Below, piece by piece: positions 27,628-39,247 of a DNA stretch of 64,000 nt (its first letter is position 1; each line of letters opens with the position of its first letter). A program made the position numbers and the translations under genes. The DNA is from Gadus chalcogrammus (taxonomy: Eukaryota; Chordata; Actinopteri; Gadiformes; Gadidae), in assembly GCF_026213295.1 (NCBI RefSeq), contig NC_079431.1, forward strand, positions 17,677,777-17,741,776, read 5' to 3'. The notes below the pieces were generated by a model. It was not told the DNA's origin. It saw only the letters and a list, made by a program, of their open reading frames with translations, and ran no database searches.

Positions 27628-27630
27628 TAA

Positions 27631-27915
27631 GAGCATTTTTCCTGAACGCGCCACTAATGGAAATAATAGCAAGATAGCACTTTTGTCTTTTTGATAAGAC
27701 CATATTGTAAGGTGCTTTCAAAGGCAATTCTATGTTATTTTGTCCACAAAATCTGTACAGACCTATGCACATTGATTCCGAAAGCCGAAAGTGCTGTATT
27801 GCTATCATTGACACTCGTGGTCGGATAGCACAGGCGCTAAATACTCATCACAGAACAGCATCTAGAAGAGCATCAAATATTAGTAGAAATTATACTGGCA
27901 AAGGATGTTAACCAA
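27631..27915. other. no gene seen
   Basis: AT-rich unique-looking sequence. Confidence 0.4.
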
Positions 27916-27982
27916 GGATGTGGGCATGGCCCACATCCCACATTCCTGGTATCCTCAGTATGTGTTACCAGGATACCAGGAA
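27916..27982. other. two adjacent perfect hairpins
   Basis: GGATGTGGGC (27916-27925) pairs with GCCCACATCC (27929-27938) across a 3-nt loop. TTCCTGGTATCC (27943-27954) pairs with GGATACCAGGAA (27971-27982) across 16 nt. Only 4 nt separate the two stems. Confidence 0.75.
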
Positions 27983-28129
27983 GTAGCTGGCATGAATCTT
28001 ACTGTCACATGTTAGATGACCTCATCAGTTAAACACATTACAAAACACTTCCTAGCAGGCCATAAAGTGGTCTTTATCTGTGTGCAACAGATTACGGTAA
28101 TGCCACTGCACAACACCATATTGTTTGCT

Positions 28130-28138
<9 letters not shown>
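27983..28138. other. no gene seen
   Basis: Short unique stretch before the (GT)n array. Confidence 0.4.
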
Positions 28139-28392
<254 letters not shown>

Positions 28393-29246
28393 CATAAATG
28401 AATGCAAGTGCATGTGTGTGTATCTGTGCGCAGTAAGTCTTTCGGTAGTAGTAAAAAAAACACATGTTAATAAAAAAGCATTTTAAACCAATGTAGCTCA
28501 GTATAATCTTCATCAGGAAATAATCCTAATTGCAGCCATCTTTGGCCTGGGTGCTTTGAAGACTCCCGCCCCCCACGCGGGTCCATTCCATCAAACCAGA
28601 GCGGATGCCAGCGGGACCTTTGATATGTTGTAGTTGTGACGCATTGCAATAGGAGATGGTGCGGTAATCCAATAAAAGCATTAGTGTACCATTAGGGTGG
28701 AACTTCCTGACTTGGCAGCGAACACACAGGCCCTTGTTTGGCCTAATAGAGGGGGGCTGTTAGGGTTTATTTATGGCAGTAAGATGTCAAAGCACTTAGG
28801 GGTGGAATGATACCTGTGCATTAAGGGAGCTGGGCCAATAGCGAGACTCGACAAATGGGTTGTCGGGCGGAGATCGGGGTGGCCTTAGTCCAACCTTCTT
28901 CTCTTTACTCCTTGTTAATCTATTTATTTTTCTGATGGGTTTTTCTTTTGGTTTCAAGAAGGGCAGCAGGATTTATTCTTGTTTTGAAGTGAGTGTGACG
29001 TCCCGATGCATCTTGTTTGGGTTTCATAACAGGGTAGCTGTCGGGTTGCTGGCAGATGTCTGCATTGCATCCAGGGAACATGTACTTGCTTTATGCTATT
29101 GAGAGTATGCGTTGAACCTTCAATTGCGGACTGCAGAAGTTTGTGCAAATCAATATGTGAATGTAAAAAGGGCAGAGGCATTTTTAGTAAATGAGCAGAA
29201 ACCTTATTCAAAATGAATTTAAAATGTCATAAAAGTGTGTGCAGGG
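28393..29246. other. no gene seen; candidate conserved non-coding stretch 28620-28870
   Basis: 28620-28870 is repeat-free with ATTA-type cores, for example GGTAATCCAATAAAAGCATT and GGCCTAATAGAGG. No coding signal. Conservation is not testable here. Confidence 0.3.
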
Positions 29247-29355
29247 GTTAGGGCATCTTGCTGAAGGACGCCTACAGCTAGATTTTGGATGTGAACATGT
29301 GGATTTAACACAAGACCTTTTGGCTGACAATCAAACAGCCTTTACCACGACCTTC
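29247..29355 (-). mobile_element. tRNA-derived SINE remnant
   Basis: GGGTTAGGGCATCTTGCTGA, then AGGACGCCTACAG, then GATTTAACACAAGACC, then ACCACGACC. Same layout as the copy at 7035, with a more decayed B box. Confidence 0.55.
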
Positions 29356-30274
29356 AACAGAGTGCTAGTTTCAATGCTGCTCGTGCCCCAGATATAAACT
29401 TGAGGGTCCATGTGTTGGTTTCATCTCGTTATATAAGGGCTATTGTGCTAATATAAAGTGGAATATAGGTGAAACATCTTTTGTAGTTGTAACACTTTTG
29501 TTGATCTGAACACAGGGAATAGGATTTGATACGTTCAAGGAAGACTAGCTTTGATAAATACATCAATACTGATAGCTCTCATGTGCAATTGTGAAAAGTA
29601 CATCAAAGTGCTTTCGACTTGCCACGCAGTTTCATTTTTTCTTCTTTTGTTAAAATCTCTACAGAGTGCTGTGCGCTATCAAATCCATGTGCACAAAGCA
29701 CGGAGCGGCCTTGAGATTTGAGAAAAACGTTTGTGTAACAACTAGAAAAAATAAAATACAGGTTACACCCGAGGATGTGTGTAAATTGAAATACATGTAG
29801 GCTAGTAATTCCTCAGAACGATGCAAATTTCTTCAGACAAAATTACGCAAACCTTATACGCCAAGCAAGTGCTCATTAGAGGCATTCATTTAACACTAAG
29901 CACATCAAATAACAAGCTATGCAAATTGTGTTTGACTGCTTTTATTTTTATCTTCATTGTATCTGGTCAACAACATCGATGTTCAGGTAAAGTGAAGGGA
30001 CAGAGATGCAGCAGAAAATACCATGATTTCTATGAACAGTCCTGTATATTCACATATATCATGTCTATCATACTACATTACAATATATCCCATCTTGCAT
30101 GATGCAGCCTTCAAAGAAAGCCATAGGGAGCTGGAAGCAGGCGCTGATTGTAGAGAGAAGCAATGCCAGTTATTTGCATCTTGTTCTCAGGCTTGCTGAA
30201 ATACCTCAAAGCAGTTAGTATTTAGAAAACGACTGCTTCTGTCCAAAGTCTGATTGCAGTGAATTCAGAGACAT
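29356..30274. other. no gene seen
   Basis: AT-rich, short frames only. Confidence 0.4.
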
Positions 30275-30385
30275 GTCATTAAGGAGGGCAGCTGAGGGCA
30301 TCTTACTCTAGGGTGCTTGCAGGTTAGGCTGCGGAATTTGGCTTTCAAACCCATTACCTTACGGCTGCTGGGAACACCCTAGAAG
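30275..30385 (-). mobile_element. tRNA-derived SINE remnant (weak)
   Basis: GAGGGCATCTTACTCTAGGG, then TGCTTGCAGG, then GGCTTTCAAACCCATTACCT. Layout as in the other reverse copies. Confidence 0.45.
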
Positions 30386-31080
30386 CTTAATGTTTTTTAA
30401 TGAAGTGAATGGCTAGGCTTTATATGATACACTTGCAAGAGGTAGAATGGAGCCATTCATCTATTTGAATATAATGCCTTGGTGAAAGCAGCCCCAAAAT
30501 AACCAGATGACATCTATTCTGAGGGGTTAATGGAGGACTTGTCTCAGTGTCCCAGCCTCATGATTGTTATTTTCAGTCCTTTTGGGTATGGCTGGGGGGC
30601 TGCAGTGTTCCCATTTAATGTCGAAGTGAAGAAAATGTATTTGTATGCAAGACACGCAGCCTGCAATAAAAGCAGTGTTTTTTAATGGACCCATGCCTGA
30701 CGAAATTAGACCGTGTGAAACTGAATGAACCAAGGAACATGCATGAGTGTGCCAGGGTTTCATTATATTATGTAATGTAATGCCTGCGCTGATAGTCGAT
30801 TCCAGACAATAACAGGTGAATGGGGTTAGGTGTAATTGGTTGATCTATTCGTTGGCTATTCGAACACAGCTTGTTAGCATTGGTTTGAATTGACAAGGAC
30901 AACTTAATTCGTTAGGATCTTCTAACCATCTGCATGTGTGTGTGTTTAAAAGCCATTTTGTAAGAAAGAGAGAGTTTGTGTTTGTGTGTGTGGGTCCGTT
31001 AGAGTGCCCTTTGTGTGTGTGTTTATGTGTGGCTACGAGTATGTGCATGCTTTCGTGAGCGTGTCTGTCAGTAAGCGTGC
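30386..31080. other. no gene seen
   Basis: Unique-looking. Degenerate GT sequence begins near 30970. Confidence 0.4.
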
Positions 31081-31265
<185 letters not shown>

Positions 31266-32790
31266 GGTTTGTTTGAGTTTATGTCCATGTATCTGCCTGT
31301 ATGTGTGTTTCCCACCTCCATCTAATCACAGAACAAGTATATGGAAACCAAACTGCTCAGAACAGGCAGCAGGGGCCCGGGCCAGGGGATCGGGGGGCCG
31401 TTTGAGGGCCCCAGCTGCTTTACACATTGGCTGGGTGGAGGCTGGGGCAGGGGGGAGGGGGTGGTGCTCCATCAATATCACATTTTAAATTGGAAAATGT
31501 TTGTGTGTCATCGCGGGGCTGGACCAGCGGGCCGCCTGATAGATGGAGCCCCTCCTGATGGATGGTCAAGGAGGCGGGGGGGGGGGGGGGTATTTAGAGG
31601 GAGAAATACACTACACTGTGTCAATACTGAAGCCATTTCCCTCTCCTGCATACTCATTACAGGTGGGGACGGGGGGACGGGGGCTTGAGCTGTCGAGAAC
31701 CATGGTTGCTGTTGTGTGGGTTAAAGGGTGGAAGAGGATGATTGTGGCTGTCGACCCTACTGGAAACGGCTGGAACAAAAGGAAGGCCTCCTATTCCGCT
31801 CCAATTTTCCTTTAACAGTACCTGTGTATAGTTAGTTACTGTGACAAACTATGCATCAGAAACTCTATTGCGTACTGTCCCCTGCTATCATTTTTTGTCT
31901 TTCCTTTGAACAAAATGGATTCTATTTCACTTTCACTTACAGTTTGGACTTGGGATACAGAAATGCAAGGGCAATCATGTTGGTGGCACAATTAAAAATG
32001 CAAGCACACAGATATGAGCAGACAAAACCCACACATACATTGACAGGCCCACCGCACAATGGTACACATTTCTCCAAGCATGGCACAACCACAGACAACA
32101 TCTTACAACAATGCATTCCCTTCTTAATTAGCATTGGTTATGGAATTTCCTGTACATCCATTTGACAGTCGCCTCGCTGAATGCTTCCCGAAGCAACGAG
32201 CACAGCATTACAGGAGACAAAGGCTTCCCTTTGGGGAGAGGAGAGGTGTAAATTAGGCACCTGAAACCCCATTAGTAAGCCCACTCCACAAAGAGCGTGG
32301 CAGCATATGTTTTAGCTAACTCCCGACAGATAACGCCTCCTCATTCAGCCAAGGCGGGGCAACATAACAATGGTGGTCCCAGTGAATGTGAAAGCGTTAA
32401 TACGCACGCGTGCTGAAGGGCAGCCGATCGCCGATGGCGCACTGAGTAGAACCTCATTGGCGTCGCTAAAGGGTTTCTGTTTGGGTGTCAGTGTTTTGTT
32501 CCCTCTTCATTTATTATATGTGGTTTATTGACAAAAGACTACAGCGGAGAAAATGGGAAAGGTTGTCGACAATAGACTAAAGCATGGTGAATGAGAAATG
32601 TTGTTGACAATGGACCACATCGAAGAAGTTCTAATGAGTTTAAAGAACTTTAGCCTCCTGCAATTTCTTGGCACTTCTTTGTGCTGCTTGCGAACGTGGT
32701 TGGTGTTTTTGGCTGTTGCTGCTACTGCCTTCGAACGGGTTTCTTTTCGGCAAAATTATTTCTATTGAATACAGACTCATGTCATTACAT
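31266..32790. other. no gene seen; G15 run at 31576-31590; candidate conserved stretches
   Basis: 31340-31700 is GC-rich with G runs. 32170-32470 is balanced and repeat-free with TTAGGCACCTGAAACCCCAT and TGAAAGCGTTAATACGC, a composition often seen in conserved elements. No gene resemblance. Confidence 0.3.
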
Positions 32791-32895
32791 AAGGAGCAAG
32801 TATGGGTTGGGCCTCTTGCTCAAGGATGCCTATGGACATTGGGAACTGAGAATCTTTTGTCAGATATCTAGCCACTATCCTTATACCCTGCTCTT
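32791..32895 (-). mobile_element. tRNA-derived SINE remnant
   Basis: TAAGGAGCAAGTATGGGTTG, then GGCCTCTTGCTCAAGGATGC, then AACTGAGAATCTTTTG, then AGCCACTATCCTTATACCCT. The same family as 7035; the B-box region is decayed. Confidence 0.55.
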
Positions 32896-33554
32896 TGTCT
32901 GTTTTATATCATAAGAAGCGCAGAAATATTTAATCTAAATTATCATCAACTGGAACATCCACCTCATCTCTTATTTAATGAAGATATTATTATTAATACA
33001 TTCAATTACCATCAAACATAACATTATGACCAAACTCTAATTTAATTAACATTCTTGGCATAATTAACAACCACTCTTATTTATTGATCCCTTTGGGAGG
33101 AATTAAGAGGAAAGTGAAACTAAAGAGAAATATCGCTTGGCAATGCTAAATAGATAGTAAGGGATGGGGTGGGGCAGGCCCCATTAGCCACACTTAGCTA
33201 AGTGCACGAGAATCATACACTCCTTTGGTGACATATTTTAAGGTGGGCTGTCAGCTTGTCTATGGCTTGCGAGCACAATTAAAGTGCTTTTTAGCGCATT
33301 ATGATTTAAGAACATCCAATGGAAGACGCTTGTTGAGCAAAACTCATGTCATCGATCACTCGCCAATATCACAGGTGACGTCGATATCAGACGTCTGCAA
33401 GTGCGATGGATTGTGGGCATTAAAAATGGAGTAACAATCAGCTTTGAAGCTGAAGTAGTGTTTAAGTGCCGCATGGAGTGTATAGACTTATTAGAGAAAG
33501 TCAAGTGTAGATGCTTTCACATAAGGTTGCTCCATCAAATGCTTTAGCAGCGCC
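32896..33554. other. no gene seen; possible LINE tail at 33074-33110
   Basis: TCTTATTTATTGATCCCTTT then GGGAGGAATTAAG resembles the reverse-oriented L2-like tail at 9946, with nothing else of a LINE attached. Confidence 0.35.
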
Positions 33555-33750
33555 AGGATGGCGTAGCGGCGTAATGATGTTCCACTCCCGTCCTGGGTTT
33601 GATCTTCAATGTCCAAAGTCTCACCTGTAGGCTCAGGCTCTATGCAATAAACCCCCAACCTGCTTCTGCTCAATGAAATGTATCTGAATTCAGTGTAAGT
33701 CACTTTGGATAACAGTGTTGACGAAAAATTACTAAGTTGTAATAGATCCA
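33555..33750 (+). mobile_element. tRNA-derived SINE, plus strand
   Basis: The head reads GGATGGCGTAGCGGCGTAAT, a decayed A-box region. GGTTTGATCTT follows as a decayed B box. The body includes CTCACCTGTAGGCTC, and the 3' part has CAGTGTAAGTCACTTTGGAT then AACAGTGTTGACG. That tail matches the GTAAGTCGCTTTGGATAAAA tail that I remember from many fish SINEs. It is the most complete copy in the window. Confidence 0.65.
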
Positions 33751-34744
33751 AATAATTTAGAAAACTGACTTGAATGAGTATTCATAGCACATCCTGTGTC
33801 ATTTTAATATTGACTGTGGCTTATGAATACAACGTGAAATACCTAGCTGCTCGCGGACTGCCTGAGCCCCATAATTACCCCTAGTGGAGTGCCACTAAAT
33901 TCAACTCAATCATTAGCCACCCCTGCCTACCATTACATCATCACCGTGATGAAGTGTTATCTCCGGGAGCCATCATCACCTCCTGACATTTTCCCAACCG
34001 TAATATCGGGGTAAATGGTATACATATATTTGTTTTTTTCGTCTGCGCTTAGAATTGACTACAAACTGAGAGCACATTAAATTGCAGGGCATGAATTAAT
34101 TTAAATGTTTTGGAATTTCTTGGGTCCTCTGTTCAGGTATTGTGTGTATTATACTTCAAGATTGAAATGTATGCATAGCAGACCACGACTCCTGTTCTAC
34201 AATGGTGAAAAGTAACACATGTTTGGAAGCTTCTGGGTTTAAACAGTGTTCCTATAGGCATCCTTGAGCAAGATGTCCAAGTTGCTCATTAGTGACATGT
34301 ACACTGGAAAAAGCCTTCTGTTGAACCAATTAAAAAAAACAAGGGTAATGGTTCACATCTATATTACATAACTTGAGCCAATGACAAATATATAGCTTGC
34401 CTCAAACAATATTTCCTATGTTCATAAAAACAAAATAATACAACTTGGCACCAAGTATAATTCTATTCTTTGAATGAAGTTAATACATTTAAATCGTATG
34501 TTAAATCCTAAACAAAAAAATATTGATTCACTCCAACAATTGTTTCTCATTTAAGAAATATCTATCAGAAATAATTTGTTTTATCCAATCAAAAAGAATA
34601 CAATTTAATCAAACAATTGTTTCTCATTCAAACATAACATATTTTTGTATACATCATCATCATCTTCATTTTTTCCCGCTCGGCTCTCGCCGCTTCATGG
34701 CCTTGGGGCGCTTCTGTCTGGATTCGACATCACATCGCGACATC
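33751..34744. other. no gene seen
   Basis: AT-rich. A TTTAATCAAACAATTGTTTC-type segment near 34530-34560 recurs with changes near 34605-34635. No coding signal. Confidence 0.4.
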
Positions 34745-34862
34745 AGTCAGGGTTAGGTGCTTTGTCAAAGACACCTCGATACTCTGCTTGGTGAAGCTGG
34801 GGATCGAACCAACAACCTTCAGGTTACCAGCCAACACGCTCTACCACCTGAGCTACTGCCAC
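34745..34862 (-). mobile_element. tRNA-derived SINE with well-preserved tRNA-like head
   Basis: On the minus strand, GGTGGCAGTAGCTCAGGTGG then TAGAGC (A box and a perfect 4-bp D stem) comes first, then GGTTCGATCCC (34800-34810 complement), a perfect B box. The acceptor stem pairs poorly and the anticodon stem is broken, so this is a SINE head, not a tRNA gene. After the head comes AAAGCACCTAACCCTGACTG on that strand. It looks distinct from the more decayed copies at 7035-type sites. Confidence 0.7.
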
Positions 34863-34984
34863 CACACAATATACAATGTATATTAACAATCTAAATGGCA
34901 GAGTTAGACCTACTCCAGACCTCCCTCCAGACACAGACAGACTGTCCGAGCTCACAGAACCAGTGAGTCATCGTCACTCTGGTC

Positions 34985-35165
34985 AAGGCTAGTGCTTTCA
35001 CCTCAAAAAGTCGCCAAAAGTCATCAATAGCAGCTGAAAAAGAACCTAGATTTATAGCTTGACGCTGTTTTGAAAAAAAGTCGCCAAAGGGGTTTGAAAA
35101 GTAGCTAAATATAGCGACAAAATCGCCAAGTTGGCAACACTGCGGTTTGGTCCAGTAGTCGTAAG
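34985..35165. mobile_element. repeat of probable transposon origin
   Basis: AAAAGTCGCCAAAAGTCATC, AAAAAAGTCGCCAAAGGGG and ATAGCGACAAAATCGCCAAG then TTGGCAACACTG. The repeated GTCGCCAAA units and the TTGGCAACACTG end are, from memory, a common fish repeat. No target duplication was found. Confidence 0.35.
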
Positions 35166-36590
35166 CATCTTTGTATTTAATGCGCATGCGCAGGCTCCTA
35201 ATCAAATATAACAGTGTTTTAGGAAGAAAACAAAAAAAAAATATTTGGATTGAATGACAAAATTATTAATCAGTTGAATACACAACCTTAAAATTTTACA
35301 TTTGTCAAAATGGATATTTCTTAATTGAGCTCCTAATTAAAAATATCTATATTTCACAGTATTTTGAAATAAAAAAAAGTTATTTTAAAAATAAAACAAA
35401 AAATGTTTATTTGAATTGAATTACAAAATAATAATCAGATGAAGTACGGCTTAAAACCCTTTTTCCAGTGTATCGCCTTGGAGCCTAATTTGACATGGAG
35501 ACCTTTCATGGATCACCTCGAATGCAAATAGATCAGTGCACATGCAGTGGCTGGGCAAAGTGTGCCAGCGCCCTTTTAGTCAAAATGTATACAGCGAGAA
35601 GGCCAGAAAATGGACGTCAAAGGTAGGCAATGCTTCTAATGCTCCCAGTGTCATTATTTAACTAACACGAATCATCTACGGAAACCATTACAATGGTAAC
35701 AATGCATAAAGTGACACTGTTTTTGAAATAATAACAAGCCATTGTACAGTATTTACTGATTTTCCTAGAGCACATGCAGTTCCCTCGCGGGCCACCAGCA
35801 GTACGAGTGCCACAGGTGAAAAAACAGTGTGCTAAATGACTCAATGATAATAAATAGCAGCGTCTTGTTCAGACTGGCCATAACATTTGTTTTCAAACAT
35901 AAAAAAATGATATCATGTTAATCTATTGAACATGTGCAACACATTCACACACAATTTAAAATAGCGTAAAGCGGTGAAAAGGGAGTGAAACACTGTGAAA
36001 GATGGGAAGAAAGGTCTTGTACAATAGCTCAGGGACATTGAACAAGACTGTTCCACGGTGTTTGAATGGGCCTGACCATGCGTCATTTCTAATTTGAGTC
36101 CACTTTGAGATTTCTCCAGAAATAAAAATCTTTTGGAAACAAGAAGGAATGATTGTCAAAGGAGAGATATGGCAAAATGAACCGTAACCATGACTATAAT
36201 GTGCAAATGGTTATGCATAACTTATAAGATAGTTAATGGGGAGAGAACCCAAATCCCTAGATACAAATAAAAATGATGAATACAATTCTGAATAAAATGA
36301 TCCTTGATTTGAATGATTTCGAATCCAGGATCGAATGTCCAATGTTAATGTTCAAAAGAGTGTGTATCGCGATAGACACAACATTATTATGCTACAACTG
36401 ATGAAGGAATTAAGGGGTAGGCCTTAAGAGGCCTACAGGTAGACGTTGATAGTTAAAATTCAGAACTGACTGTCATCAAGGTTTGGCTAACCAAACCTGG
36501 ATTATTGTTGAGAAGATTATCATTATTATAATAATAAATATTTGGTCGTTATCATTATAATCGCTGTTAGTACGAAATAATTCACCCTAT
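35166..36590. other. no gene seen
   Basis: AT-rich. A weak SINE-like core (GGCCTTAAGAGGCCTACAGG) lies near 36420. No coding signal. Confidence 0.4.
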
Positions 36591-37244
36591 GTAGATCATC
36601 CCTGCCTTGGGGCCCTGTATCCATAGCAGACACAGCTGTGGCACAGATGACCTGTCCTTCAGTACCCTTCGGTGGTGTGGATACTGTTTGCACTGTGTTG
36701 TCTGTCAGGACCAACGCTGCCAGTCCAATACTGGAAGGGTTGACCTGGCAAGTTCCCCCCGTGTCAGATGGGGTTGGTGGGGGAGAGAATCCAGGTCTAT
36801 TTCTGGAGGAGCAATGTGCCAGGGCAGACATGGCATTTGTACTTGGTCTCGGTGTCTAATTGGTATGTATCTTGGCTGGGCCATGCTTCTTGGCTCGGGG
36901 GGTTTTCGTCAAAAAGGGTTTTCCCACAGGAAGCCCGAGAAAGCTGTTGGTTTAAGTTCAACAACACAGACTCTGAAGTTTTGCAGTGCTTTTGGCCACA
37001 AAATAACATTAGGAATATTTTTCATTTAATGAATGGTAAAAATAGTGGGTGGCAACAAGTCCTTGGGGAATCCTTCCGGCGCAGTCATACTGAAGACTTG
37101 AAGGGTTTCATTGTTAATGCTAGCACACTTATAAACACAAGTATTAGGGAAGAAAACCAACAAGGGATGAAATGTATTGCATTAGCTCTCCAGAAACACA
37201 AAGTAAAACCAGTTAGGGATGTGATTGGATGTGCACACTGTTGA
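36591..37244 (+). other. unexplained open region (frames of 158 and 140 codons)
   Basis: A frame of 158 codons runs from ATG 36768 to a stop at 37242-37244, overlapped by one of 140 codons (36607-37029) and one of 101 codons on the other strand. The longest contains CWFKFNNTDSEVLQCFWPQN and IALALQKHKVKPVRDVIGC. I recognise no family and see no splice sites or polyadenylation signal that would decide a gene. The region is not simple repeat and is less AT-rich than its surroundings in the first half. It may be an old transposon or retroelement coding remnant, or chance. Confidence 0.2.
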
Positions 37245-38344
37245 TGTTAAGGACAGTTTCCATTCCAAGATTACAAAAAAAAATAATAATTGCAGAATAA
37301 ATCCCTCAAGGATCCAAAACAGTAGCCTCTCTAATCTCAAATTCTAATTCTGTTTCTCTCTGCAGATCAGTCTGGCCTCGAGCCAGTTCAAAACCTTTTC
37401 CAAACATGTAATAATGATAGGCGCCAGGGGGAGGGAGTTTCGGTTCATGACGGACAGGAGCGACGCACTTTACAGAATTTCAATACAATTGAGCCACTGG
37501 AGAATAAGCAGCGATAAGCCATTCGGTTCAAGGTTCCCTCTGAGTGTGGCAAATTCTCATCCCACAGCCTGATTTCACTTGATCCTCCTGTAGGGTAGAA
37601 ACAGGAAACACCTCCCCCTGCGGTGCTGGGGCTCATAACAATGCACTGCACACACACACACATACTCACACACACACATGCACACACAAACCATTGCCCA
37701 CTGGCTCCGCCCTCTCCACGCTACTTTGCGTTACGATCAAGCAATGCTGGCCGTGACAGATCACTTACTCGTGGCCCACGGGGGTTGCTGCTGGGGGGGG
37801 GGGGGTTGAGTTAGCAACGCTAAGCATTAGCTGCAAAATACGGAATGCACACGTCATGTAGAATGTATGGCCTTTTGTTTCTCCTCCCGACCCCCCGTAC
37901 CGTCCTTTAATGACCAAAAAATTAATACACACATGGTTGGGGGGTGCCGAGGTGGTTGTTATGTTACAGAGGGAACACCTCGGAGCTGGACTGCAGTGGA
38001 ATGTGTTTCACTTAATGCTGAGAAGGGAAATCCATCCGGGAATCATTGGGCCCCTACACACACCTAGCCACGACGTTGGCCTGGTGGCCAGCACCACACA
38101 CAAAACATGTTGAAATTGTCTGCCCTGCAGCTAGTAAACTATAGGGCCCTCTGTAGACGTACAGCATATCATCACTCACCATTTAAGAAATAGCCTGTGT
38201 GACAAGTGCAAGAACCAGGATATATATATATATTGTATTTTGTATTGCGTTGAAACTAGGTCATGTTGATGGCAATCCTAAAAAAAACAATAACTGACCA
38301 CAACAATACGAACCGACTGCTTCAAACACAGGCGATGTCACTGC
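37245..38344. other. no gene seen; small (CA)n and G/C runs
   Basis: A degenerate (CA)n of about 40 bp at 37649-37688, and a run of 12 G at 37794-37805. A CTCF-like core GGCGCCAGGGGGAGGG lies at about 37420-37435; this is a pattern match only. (TA)n of 14 bp near 38220. Confidence 0.35.
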
Positions 38345-38475
38345 GACTGCTGCACCTCTATCTCTCTGACTCTCTCTTGGCCTCTCTCTCTGTCTCTCCT
38401 TCTCTCTTTAAACCTTTCTATTCCTTCTTGCCCTCTCTCTCTGGCCCTCTCTCTCTCCATCTCTCTCTCACCCTG
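38345..38475. repeat. degenerate (CT)n stretch
   Basis: C/T-rich with CTCTCTCTG, CTTGG and TTTAAACC breaks. It looks like a decayed CT array. Confidence 0.8.
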
Positions 38476-38992
38476 TGGCAGATAGAAGTTAATGTCATGG
38501 CGCATTAGGTGGCTGTTATACTCCCGATTAATAGCTTAATGGACACCTACAGTTGCCTGGGAAAGAAAGAAAAAAATGCTCTTCTTCCAAGCGGATCTCA
38601 CTCGTACCTTTATCTATCTCGGCATCCACCGGTCGGGGGTGTGGGGACAAAGGAGAGAAGGTCTGTTTATTTCCCATCTTCCATTGTGACGATTGAAGCT
38701 CAATATGTCGGTTTGACATACCGGCTGTATTCTGTTCAATAAGTGGTGCGATGTTGGAGATAGTAAGGCGAGTATTACTGAACAAAAACTAGATCAACTA
38801 GAATACCAGGGTCAAAGAAGATGGACAAAGACTACAATTACAAATGAGTATCTGTTTACTATCAGACTATTTGGTAATTGAGTTGCTACTTTTATCTCCT
38901 AAACGTGCAGAGTAGGGAGCAGAGTAGAACTGATATGTGTGATGTAGAAAGTAGAAGTAAACTTGTTGCAGTGTGAGGAGTGACAGCAAGCC
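38476..38992. other. no gene seen
   Basis: Unique-looking sequence leading to the G28 run. Confidence 0.4.
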
Positions 38993-39020
38993 GGGGGGGG
39001 GGGGGGGGGGGGGGGGGGGG
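38993..39020. repeat. G28 homopolymer
   Basis: Twenty-eight consecutive G. Likely to form a G-quadruplex. The exact length is probably unreliable. Confidence 0.9.
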
Positions 39021-39227
39021 AACCAGGCAGACGTCCAGTACCTGGGGTTGTGAAGTCGAGACAGCTGCCTCTAATCACAAATTTAGGCCAACGTCTGAAG
39101 GAACTGACAAGCTGAGAGACAGGGAGGCAGACAGAACTGACTCACTGTGCCTCAAAACAAAAGGGCTTTACATTAAGGTCCTTTCTTTTTTTTGCATGTC
39201 GTGGGTCGCCTGGTAGTCAACCCTTAA

Positions 39228-39244
39228 GGGGGGGGGGGGGGGGG
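39228..39244 (+). other. G17 run, probable polypurine tract of an LTR element
   Basis: AACCCTTAAGGGGGG then more G, ending three bases before the LTR start. In LTR retrotransposons a purine-rich primer site for plus-strand DNA lies directly before the 3' LTR. The run has probably lengthened by slippage. Confidence 0.55.
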
Positions 39245-39247
39245 TAC

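Noticed and set aside
34790..34862. Functional tRNA gene on the minus strand
   Set aside because: A and B boxes are good but acceptor and anticodon stems do not pair; a SINE head fits better.
37420..37435. CTCF binding site
   Set aside because: One partial motif match in G-rich sequence; not enough to call as a feature of its own.
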